Of a stretch of 64,000 bases of DNA, positions 60,770-64,000 are shown one piece after another. Below the pieces are notes generated by a model. That model was not told the DNA's origin, did not search any database, and saw nothing but the letters and a program-made list of their open reading frames with translations. Source of the DNA: Coccinella septempunctata (taxonomy: Eukaryota > Arthropoda > Insecta > Coleoptera > Coccinellidae); the NCBI RefSeq assembly GCF_907165205.1, contig NC_058194.1:21452856-21516855 (forward strand). The letters run 5' to 3'. The translations under genes and the position numbers were made by a program. Within the stretch, counting starts at the first letter, position 1; each line of letters begins with the position of its first letter.

Positions 60770-61020
60770 TTGCACACAGATTGACATATTATTAATTTGC
60801 TTTATTGAATTCAAACTGAATTCGTTAATCTTATGTTGAAGTTGATAGAGTACAGTCTCTATCAGGAAAAGTATGGACCCCTCTACACTCCATATCTTAT
60901 TAAACACATGTGTTTAATATGTGTGTTTGTCTATGATTCAAAGCCAAACTGTTTTTGACTAAAATTCCAATGATAGACTGTTTTCTTGTTGTACATACAA
61001 TCTTTGTAAATAACTTATTT

Positions 61021-61026
61021 AATAAA
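61021..61026 (+). terminator. Polyadenylation signal of the nrf-6-like gene
   Basis: AATAAA about 252 bp after the stop; a second AATAAA is at 61041. Confidence 0.5.
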
Positions 61027-61055
61027 TTAAAACCATTTTCAATAAAAAAGTGTTT

Positions 61056-61097
61056 TTCTTAATACGTTAAGGTGGGTTCTTAATACGTTAAGTTGGG
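61056..61097. repeat. 21-bp tandem duplication
   Basis: Two units of TTCTTAATACGTTAAGKTGGG differing at one base stand head to tail just past the nrf-6-like gene end. Confidence 0.85.
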
Positions 61098-61464
61098 GAT
61101 TTTCAATTGACCAATTTGAACATGGATAAATGTTTCTGTACACTTTTAAATTTTTTAGTTAGCATCTACTGCCTTTGGAGCAAATGGACGTTTTCATATG
61201 ATTCCTTTCCGTTGGATTTTTCGTAGAAAATAGAAGAGTCGCTATAATACATTTAATGCAGGATTTACTTATCTACAGAAGCTTAGCTTAGGGCCAGACC
61301 CCCACTTCGCAGGATTAATCTTTGATGGTGAGTCATGAGATGATGGGTATGTTGTCGAACGTAGGAGCTTTCGGATGTTATTCACCGCAGCAATCTTATC
61401 TCATCTACAACATAGACGCCAACAAATTGTCAATTTACTGAAACTCGTCTTATACACTTTCAAC
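61098..61464. other. Intergenic between convergent genes, no gene seen
   Basis: Short sequence between the nrf-6-like and Paf1 3' ends. The only feature seen beyond it is the palindrome at 61465. Confidence 0.4.
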
Positions 61465-61501
61465 CAAAGATTATAGAGTTAGGTTAACTCTACAATCTTT
61501 G
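61465..61501. mobile_element. 37-bp palindromic insertion, second copy of the micro-element
   Basis: It starts CAAAGATTATAGAGTTA and ends with its near-perfect reverse complement (one mismatch in 17), around a 3-bp centre. The flanks are CTTTCAAC and CTTACAAC (7 of 8 identical), consistent with an old 8-bp target duplication. It shares the CAAAGATTATAGAGT terminus with 18620-18649. Confidence 0.65.
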
Positions 61502-61775
61502 CTTACAACTGTTGTTGTTGGTTGCCTATCCTATAACCGCTCTACTTTCGCCGATTGATTTCTATATAGGTTAGAATTCGCAAAGGTTCTAGAGAGGCAT
61601 CGAATTCTCGAGTATGCCAGAGAAGGCAGAGACGTATTTAGGGTCGTTCCTAACGATATGTTTGGTAAATAGTTGAAGGCTAGCTCATACAAAAGTATTT
61701 TTTCCGAATCTGGCTGATTCGGATTGAAAACAGTTCCCTGAATTATTCCCAAAACTACAAATATTAATTTTCTCC

Positions 61776-61781
61776 TTTATT
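61776..61781 (-). terminator. Polyadenylation signal of Paf1
   Basis: AATAAA on the minus strand, 78 bp past the Paf1 stop. Confidence 0.6.
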
Positions 61782-61858
61782 GAATACTGTTTAACATAAA
61801 CGTCTATACCAACATAAACTCAAGAAAATATGGTAATATTCTTCAGCTTAAAAATAAT

Positions 61859-64000
61859 TCACTCACTATCAGATTTACCACTGCCTGATTTTCCACTGTC
61901 AGATTCAGAACCTGAAGCAGACCTTGACCTGGACCTAGCGGGAGAACCCGATTGCGACCTTGATCGTGAGCCAGATTTCGATCTACTTCTTGATTTTGAT
62001 CTAGACGCCGATCTTGATTTTGAAGGTGATTTGGATCTAGATCTTGACCTGGAAGATCTTGATTCAGAACCAGATCTAGAGCCAGATTCTGAACCAGAAG
62101 CTGACTTTGATCTTGACCTGGACCTTGAACGCGAAGCAGACTTAGATTTGGACCTAGAAGGCGATGCCGATTTGGACCTCGATTTTGAACGTGATTTAAC
62201 TGGTGAACCAGATCTTGACCTTGATCTCGATCGAGATTTAGATTTTGAATGAGACCTGGATCTTTGCGATGATCTAGAAGATGCTCTTGAGTTATGTTCT
62301 TCTTTCTCTTCTGAAATAAACAAAAGATTTCACATACATTACGAGTTTTCAATTGGAATTTTCACTTTTCACATGTTATTGCCAACTTACTTTCATTCTC
62401 ATTATTTTCCTCATTTTCTTGATTTTCTTCAGTCTCCTCCTTGTCATTCTTCTGCGTGTTATTTTGTGGTTCTTCTTCAACTTCTTCTTCTTCATCATCA
62501 CCTTGAGGAATGAAAAATATTAAGAACAAGGAATTTTTTCATTTTTAATATACAAACCTGGTGGTTCCAACTGCTTCTCCCTGTATCTCTGCATTCTGAA
62601 TTCATTTGCGTCCATTGGTCTATGTTTAACTACTAATCTTGTATTACTTGGAGGTTGTCCCACTTTTTGTCTTCTCTTATTCAATCTAACTCTTGTTTCA
62701 AGCTCATTATAGAATACTCCATCTTGTCTCATTACCAAGAAGTAATTTTCTTCGTATCCTAATGTAAAGTTAAATATGAGTACAGGACAGAAAAGACATT
62801 TTTGAAATATTCACCTTTACTAGCTTTACTCTTCACATTCCAGTTGTATTCCCTTGCCATCTTGTATTCATATTCTTCATCATCTTGATATGGTATTTGA
62901 TTAACAAAATCTTCTCTTCTTTTAGATAGAGTTTCTTCAGTAGGCAAGAAATATGCAACAAACTGTTCACCACTTTCATCCATAACACCTCTGAAAACAT
63001 TTTAAAAAATCAATGTTTAGTGAATTTTTTTTAAATAATTACTTTCATCGTAAGTCAAGAAGGAAAGCTTTGGTTTGTAAAGACATTTATAGACTTGAAG
63101 TTTTTTAAAGGAAAATGTAAAGTCCTTGCCTTATCATAGCTTGAGACATCTCTTCTATCTGTGCTGGGACTTGTTTACCAACTGGAGCTGGATCCGAGTC
63201 GAAAATGACTTGCGCACAAGGATATTTCCATAAAGCAAAATCGGGGAAGACAGGTAAAACTTCAACTGCAGTAACTCCAGGCTTGCTGTAGTGTTTTTCA
63301 ATTTTCTCTTTAGAATCATCGAAAGTTTTTTCAATAGCTTTGATTTGAGAATCACGGTCCATATATAATGTTTCATTTTTCAAATTCTTCTTGATACTAT
63401 AACCAACTTTAGCTTCCACCTTGTCCATAGTTTGAGGCTGGAACCTAGTTTGTTCTGTGGAAATATATTCTGTACGACGCAACCAAGATACAGAGCGGGC
63501 ATGATGTCGAGATCTCTTTGAATCTTGAGGAGTGAGAATATCTTCCTCTAATAATTTCTCATCAGCTGGATCTGAAATATTCGAATAGGAAATAGAAGAA
63601 TTATACGAACATGAAATCAATTATACTGAAACTCACCTAAAACTGCTCCTGGTTCAATCGCATATATATCTTTATTTATAAGATCAATTCCAACACCCAT
63701 GTCATGTTCAGTTAGTACTTCATATCTATAATTTCTTTCTAAGGAAGTTGGGTTGTATTGTATAAACCTGAAATTATAACAAGCCTGAAGGAATGCTTGA
63801 GAGTAAATTCTGCAACATACCTCGTAGCATCAAATGGATAAGCAAGAAACTTTAAATCGAATGGAATGTCTGGCAAAGTGTTACAATATTTCACTTTACA
63901 TAATAGGTCTGATCTGAAACAAAATAAGTACAAACTAAAACTATTTAATGAAGAATTGAAGAATACCTTACCTTTTCTCTACCGGTTTGGAAACAGCTGG
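61859..64000 (-). CDS. Paf1: RNA polymerase II-associated factor 1 (Paf1), 5' end outside window
   Basis: Exons on the minus strand: 63972 to beyond 64000, 63821-63913, 63637-63767, 63130-63571, 62815-62990, 62558-62758, 62391-62501, 61859-62310. The first codons are missing off the right edge. Collinear with known PAF1: KVKYCNTLPDIPFDLKFLAY, DPADEKLLEEDIL, RRTEYISTEQTRF, YMDRDSQIKAIEKTFDD, VFPDFALWKYPCAQVIFDSD, EQFVAYFLPTEETL, EYNWNVKSKASKG and FYNELETRVRLNKRR. An acidic stretch (GDDEEEEVEEE) is followed by a terminal RS domain of about 140 residues (SRSKSRSRSRSRSGS-type). Paf1 is the scaffold of the nuclear Paf1 complex for elongation and histone modification. The intron after 63130 begins GC (ATAAG/GCAAGG) instead of GT. 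Confidence 0.95.

Noticed and set aside
61830..62252. Long plus-strand frame of Asp/Leu/Glu repeats (DLDLDLEDLD-like)
   Set aside because: It is the antisense of the Paf1 RS domain. The Arg-Ser codon repeats leave the opposite strand open, and there is no independent start context or splice support.
1..64000. Prokaryotic features (operons, CRISPR arrays, riboswitches) and tRNA or rRNA genes
   Set aside because: The sequence is clearly animal genomic DNA. I saw no direct-repeat/spacer array and no tRNA-like cloverleaf, though tRNA detection by eye is unreliable.

Overview
The window is eukaryotic and almost certainly from an insect. It is AT-rich, has short introns (many of 45-70 bp) with GT-AG borders, and is full of small DNA-transposon relics. 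It carries animal and insect genes: yellow/MRJP, Apc, RpL7A, serpin, PIGB, IntS10, an nrf-6-like acyltransferase and Paf1. A beetle seems plausible from the serpin, yellow and mariner sequences, but I cannot settle the species from sequence alone.

Layout. 1-10.9 kb is gene-poor repeat territory: a foldback repeat, Tc1, pogo and mariner relics, and a recurrent interspersed repeat. 11.1-15.0 kb (+) is a yellow-family gene. 16.0-16.1 kb (-) is a lone serpin signal-peptide exon with no gene body. 18.6-19.1 kb is a cluster of terminal-inverted-repeat elements, one with a 30-bp palindrome inserted in it. 19.65-30.45 kb (-) is Apc, for which I could join 15 coding exons in frame into about 2,250 codons. 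31.4-33.7 kb (+) is a C2H2 zinc-finger gene with a frame disruption. 36.2-37.1 kb (+) is RpL7A in one exon. 37.9-39.98 kb (-) is a complete secreted serpin, with an untranslated exon near 41.8 kb. 44.8-48.8 kb (-) is PIGB and 49.0-52.5 kb (-) is IntS10, tandem and 246 bp apart. 52.5-54.8 kb is intergenic with odd-composition repeats. 54.8-60.8 kb (+) is an nrf-6-like membrane acyltransferase, 14 exons. 61.9-64.0 kb (-) is most of Paf1, running off the right edge.

The genes do not form one pathway. Apc (Wnt signalling and cytoskeleton), IntS10 and Paf1 (RNA polymerase II transcription and RNA processing), RpL7A (translation) and PIGB (GPI-anchor synthesis) are housekeeping or regulatory genes. 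The yellow, serpin and nrf-6-like genes belong to families that expand in insects.

The observations most worth following are: the orphan serpin exon, whose splice site, start context and phase match the intact serpin about 24 kb away; two copies of a tiny palindromic insertion of 30 and 37 bp with 8-9 bp flanking duplications; a hAT-like non-autonomous element with a perfect 8-bp target duplication; the frame-broken zinc-finger gene; a serpin with a predicted Arg-Ser scissile bond; and a Paf1 with a roughly 140-residue RS domain and a GC-AG intron. Exon joins were made by reading splice sites and checking phase by hand; no database search was run.
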